This document shows positions 1 through 8,096 of a stretch of DNA of 64,000 nucleotides, piece after piece. Source of the stretch: Bradyrhizobium sp. 170 (GTDB lineage: Bacteria > Pseudomonadota > Alphaproteobacteria > Rhizobiales > Xanthobacteraceae). The notes beneath the pieces were generated by a model. That model ran no database searches. It worked only from the letters and a program-made list of their open reading frames with translations, and was not told where the DNA came from. The stretch is from assembly GCF_023101085.1 (NCBI RefSeq), contig NZ_CP064703.1, positions 682,001 through 746,000 of the forward strand. Reading direction: 5' to 3'. Each line of letters opens with the position of its first letter. The first letter of the stretch is position 1. The position numbers and the translations under genes were made by a program.

Positions 1-113
1 CAACCGCGTTCGTAGTGAAAGTCTTTCCCACATTTCGACTATTATATCTCCCGCAACCCAAGATTTCTCTTTTCAAATATCGCCAACCGCCTATTTAATC
101 CCCAAGGGGATGG

Positions 114-761
114 ATGATGCAGAATTCTAGCAGATCGGCAACGAAGGTCCTGATCGTCGACGACCATCCGGTGGTCCTGTCGGGTTGCCGGTCGCTGTTT
201 GCGTCGGACAATTCCGTGAAGATCGACGAGGCCACCGACGCCAAGTCCGGCCATCGCGCCTATGTGGCGAAGCGGCCCGACGTCACGGTGATCGATATCA
301 AGCTCCCGGATGTGTCGGGTTTCGAACTGATGCGGCGCATCCGCAAGGACGATCCGGACGCCAGGATCATCATGTTCAGCATGAACGATGACCCGGCGTT
401 CGTGGTTCGCGCCATCGAGATGGGCGCGCAGGGCTATGTCTCGAAGGGCGACGATCCAAGGATGCTGGTGAAGGCCGTCCGCAAGGTGGCCGCGGGCGAC
501 AATTTCATTTCACCGCAACTGGCGGAGGCGGTGACCTTTTCGGGCGCTTCGATCAAGGCCAATCCGGCGTCGCAAATGACCGCGCGCGAGCTGGAAATCC
601 TGCGGCTATTGGGCCGCGGCGACAAGATCGTCGAGGTGGCCGACGCGCTGGAGATTTCCTACAAGACGGTGGCCAACACCACCTCGCTGCTCAAGCAGAA
701 GCTCGGCGCCAAGAATCATTCGGACCTGATCCGGATCGCGGTGGAGATGGGGCTCGGTTGA
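114..761 (+). CDS. LuxR/NarL-family response regulator
   Basis: A two-domain DNA-binding response regulator of 215 aa, the usual length for the NarL/FixJ type. The N-terminal receiver (about residues 9-125) begins with KVLIVDDHP, carries the phosphoacceptor aspartate in VIDIKLPD and the conserved lysine in YVSKGD. The C-terminal LuxR helix-turn-helix (about 148-212) begins MTARELEILRLLGRG and continues KTVANTTSLLKQKLG. Two adjacent ATGs (114 and 117) follow an AAGGGG ribosome-binding site; I use the first. No sensor kinase is adjacent, so the input signal is unknown; the family acts in the cytoplasm as a phosphorylation-controlled transcription factor. Family assignment is secure, target genes are not. 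Confidence 0.93.
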   Translation: MMQNSSRSATKVLIVDDHPVVLSGCRSLFASDNSVKIDEATDAKSGHRAYVAKRPDVTVIDIKLPDVSGFELMRRIRKDDPDARIIMFSMNDDPAFVVRAIEMGAQGYVSKGDDPRMLVKAVRKVAAGDNFISPQLAEAVTFSGASIKANPASQMTARELEILRLLGRGDKIVEVADALEISYKTVANTTSLLKQKLGAKNHSDLIRIAVEMGLG

Positions 762-905
762 GCGCCGGCTGAATCAATCACGCTTTGAATCACCGAATTT
801 TAATCACCGAACCGGCCGCGCCTCGAGGGCGCGACCGTTCGCATCGCTGCCATTCGCGTTTCGTCCGGGCAATGGGAATGACGAAGGCGAATGGAGCGAT
901 AGGCC

Positions 906-1136
906 TTACCAGCGGCGATGGTGGCGCCATTTGTGGTGACCGCGACCCCTGTACCATCCGTAATGGTGACCCCGTCCGCGGTGCCTGTGTCCGTGACCGT
1001 GGCCGCGTCCATGCTTGACCTCGATCACTCCACCATCCGGCGAAGCCATCGGGGCCATGCCCAGCCTGGCGGAAGCGGATATAGTCATGGCAAGGGAAGC
1101 AAGCAGTGCGGCACCAATCAGAACGATACGTCTCAT
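906..1136 (-). CDS. Small secreted Gly/His/Arg-rich protein
   Basis: A 76-aa protein with a clear N-terminal signal peptide (MRRIVLIGAALLASLAMTIS, cleavage near ASA at about residue 23). The mature part is dominated by alternating Gly, His and Arg (GHGRGHGHGHRHRGRGHH, then WYRGRGHHKWRHHRRW). Such sequences can bind transition metals or be disordered and cationic; this is inference, as no named domain is visible. It stands alone, convergent with the response regulator. Small exported proteins of this composition are frequent in Bradyrhizobium-like genomes, which supports it being a real gene. Confidence 0.6.
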   Translation of the reverse strand: MRRIVLIGAALLASLAMTISASARLGMAPMASPDGGVIEVKHGRGHGHGHRHRGRGHHYGWYRGRGHHKWRHHRRW

Positions 1137-1401
1137 CCAGTGTGTCCTCCCGTTCGCGTGATTGCGACGTCAGGCACAAGTTCCCTGTGGAACGTTTTGT
1201 TCCGGCGCGCATGAAGTAAATAACAAAGGGGTATTCGAGCCGCCTTTCCCGTTCGTTCCCGGACTGGATTCGCCGTGCGATCGCGGGCCGTGGCGCATTC
1301 CGCCCGGCTCGCGCGGGCGATGCCATTTGCGGGCGCCGTTGTGGTCATTGGCGGGAAAACTTGGCAAAGTGCGCCACGCTGGTCGATGGCAGGAGCGGTG
1401 A

Positions 1402-1614
1402 ATGGCTGACTCGGATATCGTGGAGATCGCCTGCGCACGGGCGTGGGGCGTCTACCTCCTGATCAACAGCGGCATCGCTGAGAATGACGCGCTGCGGGAC
1501 AAACTCAAGCGTTTCATTCGCATGCGCTGGGAGGCGGGCGACGACGAGACGGAGTTTCTGGCGGTCGAGGGTCTCAAATATCTCAAGCAGCTAGACGGGT
1601 CCCGGACCGGATAG
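1402..1614 (+). CDS. Hypothetical 70-aa cytoplasmic protein
   Basis: A small acidic, mostly helical protein (MADSDIVEIACARAWGVYLL at the N terminus) with no signal peptide or membrane segment. A good ribosome-binding site (AGGAGC, about 8 bases upstream) supports the ATG at 1402. I do not recognise a family. Its neighbours give no functional hint: a small secreted protein follows on the same strand after about 100 bases. Codon use looks like that of a genuine high-GC gene. Confidence 0.55.
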   Translation: MADSDIVEIACARAWGVYLLINSGIAENDALRDKLKRFIRMRWEAGDDETEFLAVEGLKYLKQLDGSRTG

Positions 1615-1712
1615 GCGGTGCTCCGCCGACGGCTTATCGTCGGGAAAAAATGGAACAATCGATTTCCTCAGAAGTTGCCGGTTGCATCATTAGGAAGCTG
1701 GAGGAGGACGCC

Positions 1713-1943
1713 TTGAGGAAGTTTCTGATGATCGGAACGCTGGTCTTTGCCGCGTCGGCAGCGGCCGAAACCGCGGTCGCCGCCGAATTCTATGTCGTGC
1801 GCGACGCCACTACCAAGAAATGCACGATTGTCGATACCAAGCCGACCACGACAACGACGACGATCGTGGACAACGGCACGTTCAAGACCAGGACCGAAGC
1901 CGAAACCGGCATGAAAACCATGAAGGTCTGCACCAGTAACTAA
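1713..1943 (+). CDS. Small secreted hypothetical protein (TTG start)
   Basis: A 76-aa exported protein. I chose the TTG at 1713 because GGAGGAGG (1700-1707) lies five bases upstream and the encoded N terminus is then a clean signal peptide (RKFLMIGTLVFAASAAAETA, cleavage near VAA-EF). An in-frame ATG exists at 1650 but would put a non-hydrophobic extension in front of the signal. The mature region contains the threonine run PTTTTTTIVD and two cysteines (KKCTI and KVCTSN), which could form a disulfide in the periplasm. Proteins of this type recur in Bradyrhizobium-like genomes; the function is unknown. A strong terminator follows directly. Confidence 0.62.
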   Translation: MRKFLMIGTLVFAASAAAETAVAAEFYVVRDATTKKCTIVDTKPTTTTTTIVDNGTFKTRTEAETGMKTMKVCTSN

Positions 1944-1964
1944 CGACAGACCCTTCCAGGAGAG

Positions 1965-1997
1965 AGGGCCGCGAGCTCAGCTTGCGGCCCTTTTCGT
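1965..1997 (+). terminator. Rho-independent terminator
   Basis: A GC-rich hairpin (GGGCCGCGAGCT / AGCTTGCGGCCC, near-perfect stem) followed by TTTTCGTTT sits 20 bases after the stop of the small secreted protein. It also separates this gene from the convergent LysR-type gene ending at 2007. Confidence 0.85.
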
Positions 1998-2006
1998 TTG
2001 GCTGCA

Positions 2007-2901
2007 TCAGCCCCGGTAACGCAGCGCCGCGACCAGCACGGCAAAGGCCGGAGTGAGCTGGCGGCGGCTCGGGTAATAGAGGTGATAGCCTGAAAACGGC
2101 GGGCACCAGTCCGCCAGCACCCGGATCAGGCGGCCGTCGGCGAGGTGGACCTGCACCTGGTCCTCCGGCAGATAGGCGAGGCCGAGCCCTGCCAGTACCG
2201 CGTTCATCCGTAGCGCCATGTTGTTGAATACCAACTGGCCGTCGACCCGGACTTTCAACCCGCGTCCGCGCTTTTCGAACTCCCAGGCGTAGATTCCGCC
2301 ATAGGTCGGCAATCGGATATTGATGCAGCTATGGGCCACGAGATCCTGCGGCTTGGCGGGCTTTGGGTGAATAGCGAAATACCCGGGCGTGCCGACCACT
2401 GCCATGCGGAAATCAGGCCCGATGCGCGCCGCGATCATGTCCTTTGCCACCTGCTCGCCGAGACGAACGCCGGCGTCGAAACGTTCGGCGACGATGTCGG
2501 TGAAGCCGTAGTCGATGTTCACCTCCACCTTGATGTCGGGATATCGCGGCAGCAGTGTTGCCAAAGCAGGCCAGAGGATCGTTGCGGCCGAATGCTCTGC
2601 TGCGGTGATGCGGATGGTGCCGGCCGGCTTGTCGCGAAGCTCGGTCAGCGCGGAAAGCTCGGCGTCGATCTCCTCCAGCTTCGGCGCCACCGTCCGCAGC
2701 AGGCGTTCGCCCGCCTCCGTCGGCGCGACGCTGCGGGTGGTGCGGGTCAATAACCGCAGGCCGAGCCGCTCCTCCAGCCCGCGGATCGTATGAGAGAGCG
2801 CGGATTGCGAAACGTCGAGCTGCGCCGCTGCCCGGGTGAAGCTTCCGCTCCCGCGCGACCACCAGGAAGGCCAGGAGATCATTGATGTTCTGCCGCGCCA
2901 T
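2007..2901 (-). pseudogene. LysR-family transcriptional regulator, single-base frameshift near the 5' end
   Basis: A LysR-type regulator whose helix-turn-helix (FTRAAAQLDVSQSALSHTIR) and effector-binding domain (about residues 90-295) are intact. The natural N terminus, MARQNINDLLAFLVVARER, starts at ATG 2901 but is in a different frame from the rest; removing one base of the TT at 2843-2844 joins the two into the canonical LysR start reading through ARER into SFTRAAAQ. The alternative is an unshifted start near 2918 with an atypical tryptophan-rich N terminus (WPSWWSRGSG). The gene faces the oxidase operon across 232 bases, the normal arrangement for a LysR activator and its target. The shift may be a true mutation or a sequencing error. 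Confidence 0.85.
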
Positions 2902-3133
2902 TCATGAATCCATTTCATAAGTATAAGCTGATTGTACCATCTAATCGAAACCCTGTGCAGCCGTTAGCTTGTTAAAGGCCGGCGAGAGCGGTCCTCCACG
3001 ACAGCTCTTTCAAACGTGAACGCCGGCGAGGAACAGCCGAAACGCGGCTCCGTTACGGATGCTTGAGGCGGACGCCGGTCGCGCCGCACATCGTCCGAAC
3101 GAGCAGAAAACGACAGCAGAATGGGAACACGAC
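2902..3133. promoter_or_regulatory. Divergent intergenic region between the LysR gene and the oxidase operon
   Basis: The only space available for the promoters of both the LysR-type gene and the paoABC-like operon. AT-rich sequence at about 2900-2945 (ATTTCATAAGTATAAGCTGA) is the likeliest site for LysR binding, but I cannot single out one T-N11-A box with confidence. No terminator is present. Role inferred from layout only. Confidence 0.4.
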
Positions 3134-3787
3134 ATGCAAGGTCCGAGCGACTTCGATCTATCGCGGCGGAAACTGTTGCTGGGAACCGCCGCATCGGTGG
3201 CTTTTAGCGCGGCGTCCCCGATGGCCAAGGCGCAAACGCCTGCGGCTCCTGCGCGGGCCGCCGCCGAGGCTGTTTCGATGTCGAAAGTTTCCTTCAGTGT
3301 GAATGGCAGGCCGCGCGAAATCGCGCTCGACACGCGAACCACGCTGCTCGATGCGCTGCGCGAACATTTGCATCTCACCGGGACCAAGAAGGGCTGCGAT
3401 CACGGCCAATGCGGCGCCTGCACGGTCATCGTTGGCGGGCGGCGGATCAATTCGTGCCTGACGCTCGCGGTCATGCATGAGGGCGACGAGATCAAGACAA
3501 TCGAGGGGCTGGGTACGCCTGAAAACCTGCACCCGATGCAGGCCGCATTCGTAAAACATGACGGCTATCAATGCGGCTATTGCACGCCGGGGCAGATCTG
3601 TTCGGCGGTTGCCGTGCTGGACGAGATCAAGTCCGGCATTCCGAGTCACGTCAGCGCCGATCTGAACGCACCGGCGCAACTGACCAATGCCGAGCTTCGC
3701 GAGCGCATGAGCGGCAACATCTGCCGCTGCGGCGCCTATTCCAACATCGCCGAGGCGATCACAGAAGTTGCCGGGAGACAGGTATGA
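3134..3787 (+). CDS. paoA: Periplasmic aldehyde oxidase, 2Fe-2S subunit (PaoA/YagT-like)
   Basis: Iron-sulfur subunit of a xanthine-oxidase-family molybdoenzyme; it passes electrons between the molybdenum cofactor subunit and the FAD subunit. The ATG at 3134 gives a twin-arginine signal ([15 protein letters not shown]), so the folded complex is exported by Tat. The plant-type ferredoxin cluster ligands are seen in [11 protein letters not shown] with a later Cys in INSCL; the second cluster is in [11 protein letters not shown] and ICRCGAYS. The length (217 aa) fits the PaoA/YagT type rather than the shorter cytoplasmic IorA type. It overlaps the next gene by ATGA, showing translational coupling. 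Physiological aldehyde substrate is not evident. Confidence 0.9.
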   Translation: MQGPSDFDLSRRKLLLGTAASVAFSAASPMAKAQTPAAPARAAAEAVSMSKVSFSVNGRPREIALDTRTTLLDALREHLHLTGTKKGCDHGQCGACTVIVGGRRINSCLTLAVMHEGDEIKTIEGLGTPENLHPMQAAFVKHDGYQCGYCTPGQICSAVAVLDEIKSGIPSHVSADLNAPAQLTNAELRERMSGNICRCGAYSNIAEAITEVAGRQV

Positions 3788-4734
3788 AATCATTCAGCTA
3801 CGAGCGCGCCAGCACGCCGGCAGAGGCTGCTGCCTCCGCCATGCGCAAGCCGGACGCCAAATTCATTGCCGGCGGCACCAATCTGCTCGACCTGATGAAG
3901 CTCGAGATCGAGACGCCGGCGCATCTGATCGACGTCAACGGCCTCGCGCTCGACAAGATCGAACCGACGTCCGACCGCGGATTGCGGATCGGCGCGCTGG
4001 TGCGCAATACCGATCTCGCTGCTGATAGAAGCGTGCGACGCGACTATGCCGTGCTGTCGCGCGCGCTGCTGGCGGGCGCCTCGGGCCAGTTGCGCAACAG
4101 GGCGACGACCGCGGGCAATCTGCTGCAGCGGACGCGCTGTCCTTATTTCTATGACACCAACCAGCCCTGCAACAAGCGCCGGCCCGGCAGCGGCTGCGCG
4201 GCGATCGGCGGGTTCAGCCGCCAGCATGCCGTGGTGGGCGCCAGCGAGGCCTGCATCGCCACCCATCCGAGCGACATGGCAGTGGCCATGCGCGCGCTCG
4301 ATGCGACGGTCGAAACTGTGCGGCCGGACGGCGCGACGCGAACGATCCCGATCGCCGAATTCCACCGCCTGCCCGGCGACACGCCGCATATCGAAACGAC
4401 GCTGACATCAGGGGAGTTGATCACCGCGGTGACGCTGCCAAAACCCGTCGGTGGCAGGCAGGTCTATCGCAAGGTGCGCGACCGCGCCTCCTACGCCTTC
4501 GCGCTGGTCTCGGTCGCCGCGATCGTGCAGCGCGACGGCACCGGGCGCATTGCGCTTGGCGGCGTCGCGCACAAGCCGTGGCGCATCGAGGCGGCGGAGG
4601 CCCAGATGCCGCGCGGCGCTAGGGCCGTCGCCGCGCAATTGCTCGCCGATGCGAAGCCGACGCGCGAGAACACATTCAAGCTGTCGCTGGCCGAGCGCAC
4701 GATCGGCGCGGTGCTGACCGAAGCGAAGGGTTGA
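3784..4734 (+). CDS. paoB: Periplasmic aldehyde oxidase, FAD subunit (PaoB/YagS-like)
   Basis: FAD-binding subunit of the molybdenum hydroxylase (316 aa). The start at 3784 overlaps the paoA stop. FAD-binding motifs are visible near the N terminus ([13 protein letters not shown]) and in [16 protein letters not shown] cysteine-rich insertion ([34 protein letters not shown]) is the feature that in E. coli PaoB binds an extra 4Fe-4S cluster, separating this group from ordinary xanthine dehydrogenase FAD subunits. The protein has no signal of its own and would be co-exported with the Tat-tagged PaoA subunit. The molybdenum subunit starts four bases after the stop. Confidence 0.9.
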   Translation: MKSFSYERASTPAEAAASAMRKPDAKFIAGGTNLLDLMKLEIETPAHLIDVNGLALDKIEPTSDRGLRIGALVRNTDLAADRSVRRDYAVLSRALLAGASGQLRNRATTAGNLLQRTRCPYFYDTNQPCNKRRPGSGCAAIGGFSRQHAVVGASEACIATHPSDMAVAMRALDATVETVRPDGATRTIPIAEFHRLPGDTPHIETTLTSGELITAVTLPKPVGGRQVYRKVRDRASYAFALVSVAAIVQRDGTGRIALGGVAHKPWRIEAAEAQMPRGARAVAAQLLADAKPTRENTFKLSLAERTIGAVLTEAKG

Positions 4735-4737
4735 GCC

Positions 4738-6942
4738 ATGAAATTCGATACCCCCGCCACGACCAATCCGATCGACCAGATGAAGGTTGTCGGCCAAGCC
4801 TTCAGCCGCATCGATGGTCCGCTCAAGACCACCGGCACGGCGCCCTATGCCTACGAGCGGCACGACGTCGTTTCGAATCCGGCCTATGGCTACGTGGTCG
4901 GCTCGGCGATCGCGAAAGGACGGATCGCCGGCATCGACCTCGGCAAGGCCAAGGCTGCGCCCGGCGTGCTCGCGATCGTCACGGCCGACAATGCCGGCAA
5001 ACTCGACAAGGGCAGGCTCAACACCGCAAAACTGCTCGGCGGTCCCGAGATCCAGCATTATCACCAGGCCATCGCCGTCGTCGTGGCGGAAAGCTTTGAG
5101 CAGGCACGCGCCGCGGCGCAGCTCATCCGCGTCGATTACGTCAGGGAGCAGGGCGCGTTCGATCTCGCTTCGTTGCTGGACAAGGCAAAACCAAATCCGA
5201 TCACCAATGGTCCCGGCGATACCGCGGTCGGCGACTTCGCCACGGCGTTTGCGGCTGCGCCGGTCCGGCTCGATGCGCGCTACTCAACGCCCGATGAAGC
5301 GCACGCGATGATGGAGCCGCACGCGACGATCGCCGCATGGGAGGGCGACAAGCTCACGCTATGGACCTCCAACCAGATGATCGCCTGGAACAAGGCCGAG
5401 ATGGCCAAGATCCTGGGCATGCCGGCAGAGAACGTTCGCCTGGACTCGCCGTTCATCGGCGGCGGTTTCGGCGGCAAGCTGTTCCCGCGCGCCGATGCGC
5501 TGATGGCCGCGCTCGGCGCCCGCGCCGCGAAACGGCCGGTGAAGGTCGCGCTGCAGCGTCCCCTGATGTTCAACAACACCACGCATCGGCCGGCAACGAT
5601 CCAGCGCATCCGCATCGGCGCGACGCGGGACGGCAAGATCACGGCGATCGGTCATGAAAGCTGGTCGGGCGATCTGCCGGGCGGCAAGGCGGACGGCGCG
5701 GTCAGCCAGACACGGCTGCTCTACGCCGGCGCGCACCGCATGACTGCCACACGACTCGCGACGCTCGATTTGGCCGAAGGCAATGCCATGCGCGCGCCGG
5801 GTGAGGCGACGGGCATGATGGCGCTGGAAATCGCCGTCGACGAAATGGCCGAGAAGCTCGGCATGGATCCGATCGAGTTTCGGATCGTCAACGATACCCA
5901 GGTCGATCCGGAAAAGCCGGAGCGGCCGTTCTCGCAGCGTCAGCTCGTCGAGTGCCTGCGTACCGGCGCCGAGCGCTTCGGCTGGAGCAAGCGTAACCCG
6001 CAGCCGGGCAGGGTCCGCGATGGACGCTGGCTAGTCGGCATCGGCGCCGCCGCGGCGTTCCGTAACAATCTGCTGACGAAATCAGCAGCGCGTGTCCGGC
6101 TCGACAACAAAGGTGTCGTCACCGTCGAGACCGACATGACCGACATCGGCACCGGCAGCTACACCATCATCGCGCAGACCGCAGCCGAGATGATGGGCGT
6201 GCCGCTCGAGAAGGTGAAGGTACGCCTCGGCGCCTCGGTCTTCCCGGTGTCGGCCGGCTCCGGCGGGCAATGGGGCGGCAACAACTCCACCGCCGGCGTC
6301 TATGCCGCCTGTGTCAAGCTGCGCGAGGCGGTCGCACAGAAACTCGGCTTCAACTCCGCCGAGGCGGAATTCGCCGATGGCGAGGTGCGCGCGGGCAATC
6401 GCAGCGTGCCGCTGGCGCAGGCCGCGGCCGATGGCGGCATCACGGCCGAAGACGAAATCGAATACGGCGATCTCGCCAAGAAATACCAGCAATCGACCTT
6501 CGGCGCCCACTTCGTCGAAGTCGGCGTCGACGCCGCGACCGCCGAGATCCGCGTGCGGCGGATGCTCGCGGTGTGTGCCGCCGGCCGTATCCTGAATCCG
6601 AAGACGGCCCGCAGCCAGGTGATCGGCGCGATGACCATGGGCGTTGGTGCTGCGCTGATGGAGGAACTGGTGGTCGACAAGCGCGGCGGCTTCTTCGTCA
6701 ACCATGACCTCGCCGGCTATGAGGTGCCGGTCCACGCCGACATTCCCCATCAGGAAATGTTTTTCCTCGACGAGACCGATCCGATGTCGTCGCCGATGAA
6801 GGCCAAGGGCGTTGCCGAGCTCGGCATCTGCGGCGTGGCGGCAGCCGTTGCCAACGCGGTCTACAACGCGACCGGCGTGCGCGTCCGCGATTATCCGATC
6901 ACGCTCGACAAGCTCCTGGAGCAAATGCCGGACGTGGGTTGA
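4738..6942 (+). CDS. paoC: Periplasmic aldehyde oxidase, molybdopterin-binding subunit (PaoC/YagR-like)
   Basis: Catalytic subunit (734 aa, the usual length). It carries the aldehyde oxidase/xanthine dehydrogenase fold: the N-terminal a/b hammerhead (about 15-130) and the Mo-cofactor-binding segments, including FIGGGFGGKLFPRADAL, MRAPGEATGMMALE and SGGQWGGNNS. The catalytic base glutamate is in KGVAELGICG near the C terminus. Together with the two preceding subunits it should oxidise aldehydes to acids using a water-derived oxygen at molybdenum. The cofactor type and export chaperone (a PaoD/XdhC-like gene) cannot be seen in this operon, so maturation must depend on genes elsewhere. Confidence 0.92.
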   Translation: MKFDTPATTNPIDQMKVVGQAFSRIDGPLKTTGTAPYAYERHDVVSNPAYGYVVGSAIAKGRIAGIDLGKAKAAPGVLAIVTADNAGKLDKGRLNTAKLLGGPEIQHYHQAIAVVVAESFEQARAAAQLIRVDYVREQGAFDLASLLDKAKPNPITNGPGDTAVGDFATAFAAAPVRLDARYSTPDEAHAMMEPHATIAAWEGDKLTLWTSNQMIAWNKAEMAKILGMPAENVRLDSPFIGGGFGGKLFPRADALMAALGARAAKRPVKVALQRPLMFNNTTHRPATIQRIRIGATRDGKITAIGHESWSGDLPGGKADGAVSQTRLLYAGAHRMTATRLATLDLAEGNAMRAPGEATGMMALEIAVDEMAEKLGMDPIEFRIVNDTQVDPEKPERPFSQRQLVECLRTGAERFGWSKRNPQPGRVRDGRWLVGIGAAAAFRNNLLTKSAARVRLDNKGVVTVETDMTDIGTGSYTIIAQTAAEMMGVPLEKVKVRLGASVFPVSAGSGGQWGGNNSTAGVYAACVKLREAVAQKLGFNSAEAEFADGEVRAGNRSVPLAQAAADGGITAEDEIEYGDLAKKYQQSTFGAHFVEVGVDAATAEIRVRRMLAVCAAGRILNPKTARSQVIGAMTMGVGAALMEELVVDKRGGFFVNHDLAGYEVPVHADIPHQEMFFLDETDPMSSPMKAKGVAELGICGVAAAVANAVYNATGVRVRDYPITLDKLLEQMPDVG

Positions 6943-7006
6943 GCGCTGAAAACGCGCGCGGCGGCGTATCCCGAAGCTCGACGCAAGCGCCTCTAGAGAA
7001 AGCATC

Positions 7007-7498
7007 ATGATCACGCGAAGACGCCTGCTCGCCACCACCGGCCTCGCGGTGCTGGCGGCAGGCACCACGCCGGCTGTCCCGGCCAAGGCAAGGAATGGAA
7101 CGATGGAAATCAAGCGAAGCGGTTCACGGCCCTCCGGCAAAGGGCCCGCGGAATACTTCACGGGAAATGTGCGCGTCGATCCGCTGATGCAGGCTCCCGA
7201 TCCCGCGCGCGTCGCCGGCGCCAGCGTCACCTTCGAGCCCGGCGCGCGGACGGCGTGGCACACCCATCCCTTGGGCCAGACCCTGATCGTCACCTCCGGC
7301 TTCGGCTGGGTGCAGGTCTGGGGCGGGCGTGTCGAGGAGATTCACCCGGGCGACGTCATCTGGTTTCCGCCGGGCGAAAAGCACTGGCATGGCGCGACGC
7401 CGACGACGGCCATGACGCACATCGCCATCCAGGAGCGGCTTGACGGCAAGGCCGTCGACTGGATGGAGAAGGTCAGCGACGAACAATACCGGGCTTGA
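7007..7498 (+). CDS. Tat-exported cupin-domain protein
   Basis: A single-domain cupin of 163 aa. The N terminus ([20 protein letters not shown]) is a twin-arginine-type signal. The cupin metal-binding motif is clear: [14 protein letters not shown] gives two histidines, and [15 protein letters not shown] supplies the second motif with another His. The fold resembles the quercetinase/YhhW and bacterial (R)-mandelonitrile lyase-like group, but I cannot assign a reaction. It lies 64 bases after paoC on the same strand, is also exported, and so probably belongs to the same periplasmic pathway. Confidence 0.82.
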   Translation: MITRRRLLATTGLAVLAAGTTPAVPAKARNGTMEIKRSGSRPSGKGPAEYFTGNVRVDPLMQAPDPARVAGASVTFEPGARTAWHTHPLGQTLIVTSGFGWVQVWGGRVEEIHPGDVIWFPPGEKHWHGATPTTAMTHIAIQERLDGKAVDWMEKVSDEQYRA

Positions 7499-7771
7499 TG
7501 GGTCGCGGTTGTCTCGAGGGTCGAGCTACGCCTGAGAGCGGACGTCGCTCAGTACGAGCGTGTGTCAAAGGCGACATCGCATGGTTTAGTCTGATGCGAA
7601 GGACGCTGCCAACAGAGGTACTCCAAACTAGTTCGGAACGATCAACCGAGTTGCGGTAAATTGGCTGACCGTTGGCCGCTTGTTTCCGCGTTGCCGGCGG
7701 TTAGAATGGGCGGCCCCAGCTCAGCCCCTAGCCCCCCGCTGCTGGGGCCGCTTATCTCCTGCTCGCGAAAT
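7499..7771. other. Intergenic region with a GC-rich hairpin
   Basis: No convincing gene. The one structure I see is a hairpin with 10-bp perfect arms, GCGGCCCCAG at 7710-7719 and CTGGGGCCGC at 7742-7751, without a T-run on either side. It could help end transcription from the cupin gene, but that is inference. Confidence 0.4.
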
Positions 7772-7799
7772 GAAAAAGGCCGCCAACTGAGGCGGCCTT
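7772..7799 (-). terminator. Minus-strand rho-independent terminator
   Basis: AAGGCCGCC, a six-base loop, then GGCGGCCTT. Read on the minus strand the stem is followed by a TTTTT run, so it stops minus-strand transcripts. The only candidate upstream on that strand is the small ORF 7847-7972. Confidence 0.7.
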
Positions 7800-7846
7800 G
7801 CGCCACTCTAGGTTCCTTGATCGCCAGCGCCGAAATATCCGCGGGG

Positions 7847-7972
7847 TCACGCGCGCCGACCACGGAAGGTCGGCCGGCGCGATAGTTCTGAGCGATAGTT
7901 CCCAGACCGCAAATAGACGCCGCGATCGACGTCGTGCTTCATGCCTGCCGCGGCGCGGCCGATCATTATCAT
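7847..7972 (-). CDS. Possible 41-aa arginine-rich small protein
   Basis: A short minus-strand reading frame (MIMIGRAAAGMKHDVDRGVY, ending in RRPTFRGRRA). It is preceded by AGGAG seven bases before the ATG at 7972 and followed 47 bases later by a minus-strand terminator, an arrangement expected of an expressed transcript. I recognise no family. It could equally be the body of a small regulatory RNA, or chance. No signal peptide or membrane segment. Confidence 0.3.
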   Translation of the reverse strand: MIMIGRAAAGMKHDVDRGVYLRSGNYRSELSRRPTFRGRRA

Positions 7973-8096
7973 CCTTGATCTCCTACGCCCGCGTGTTTGC
8001 GGCGCCCGGTCCGGCGTGGCGGGAATATGGCGGTGGATGAAGATCGTTCATCGAAGCGAGCGCTCGAATCGCTGCAAAAACGCGCTAAGGTGGGCC

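Noticed and set aside
1..113. Possible gene end or promoter at the left edge
   Set aside because: AT-richer sequence before the response regulator is likely its promoter, but no element can be named.
6082..7293. A 403-codon frame antisense to paoC and the cupin gene
   Set aside because: Shadow frame spanning two unrelated genes and their spacer.
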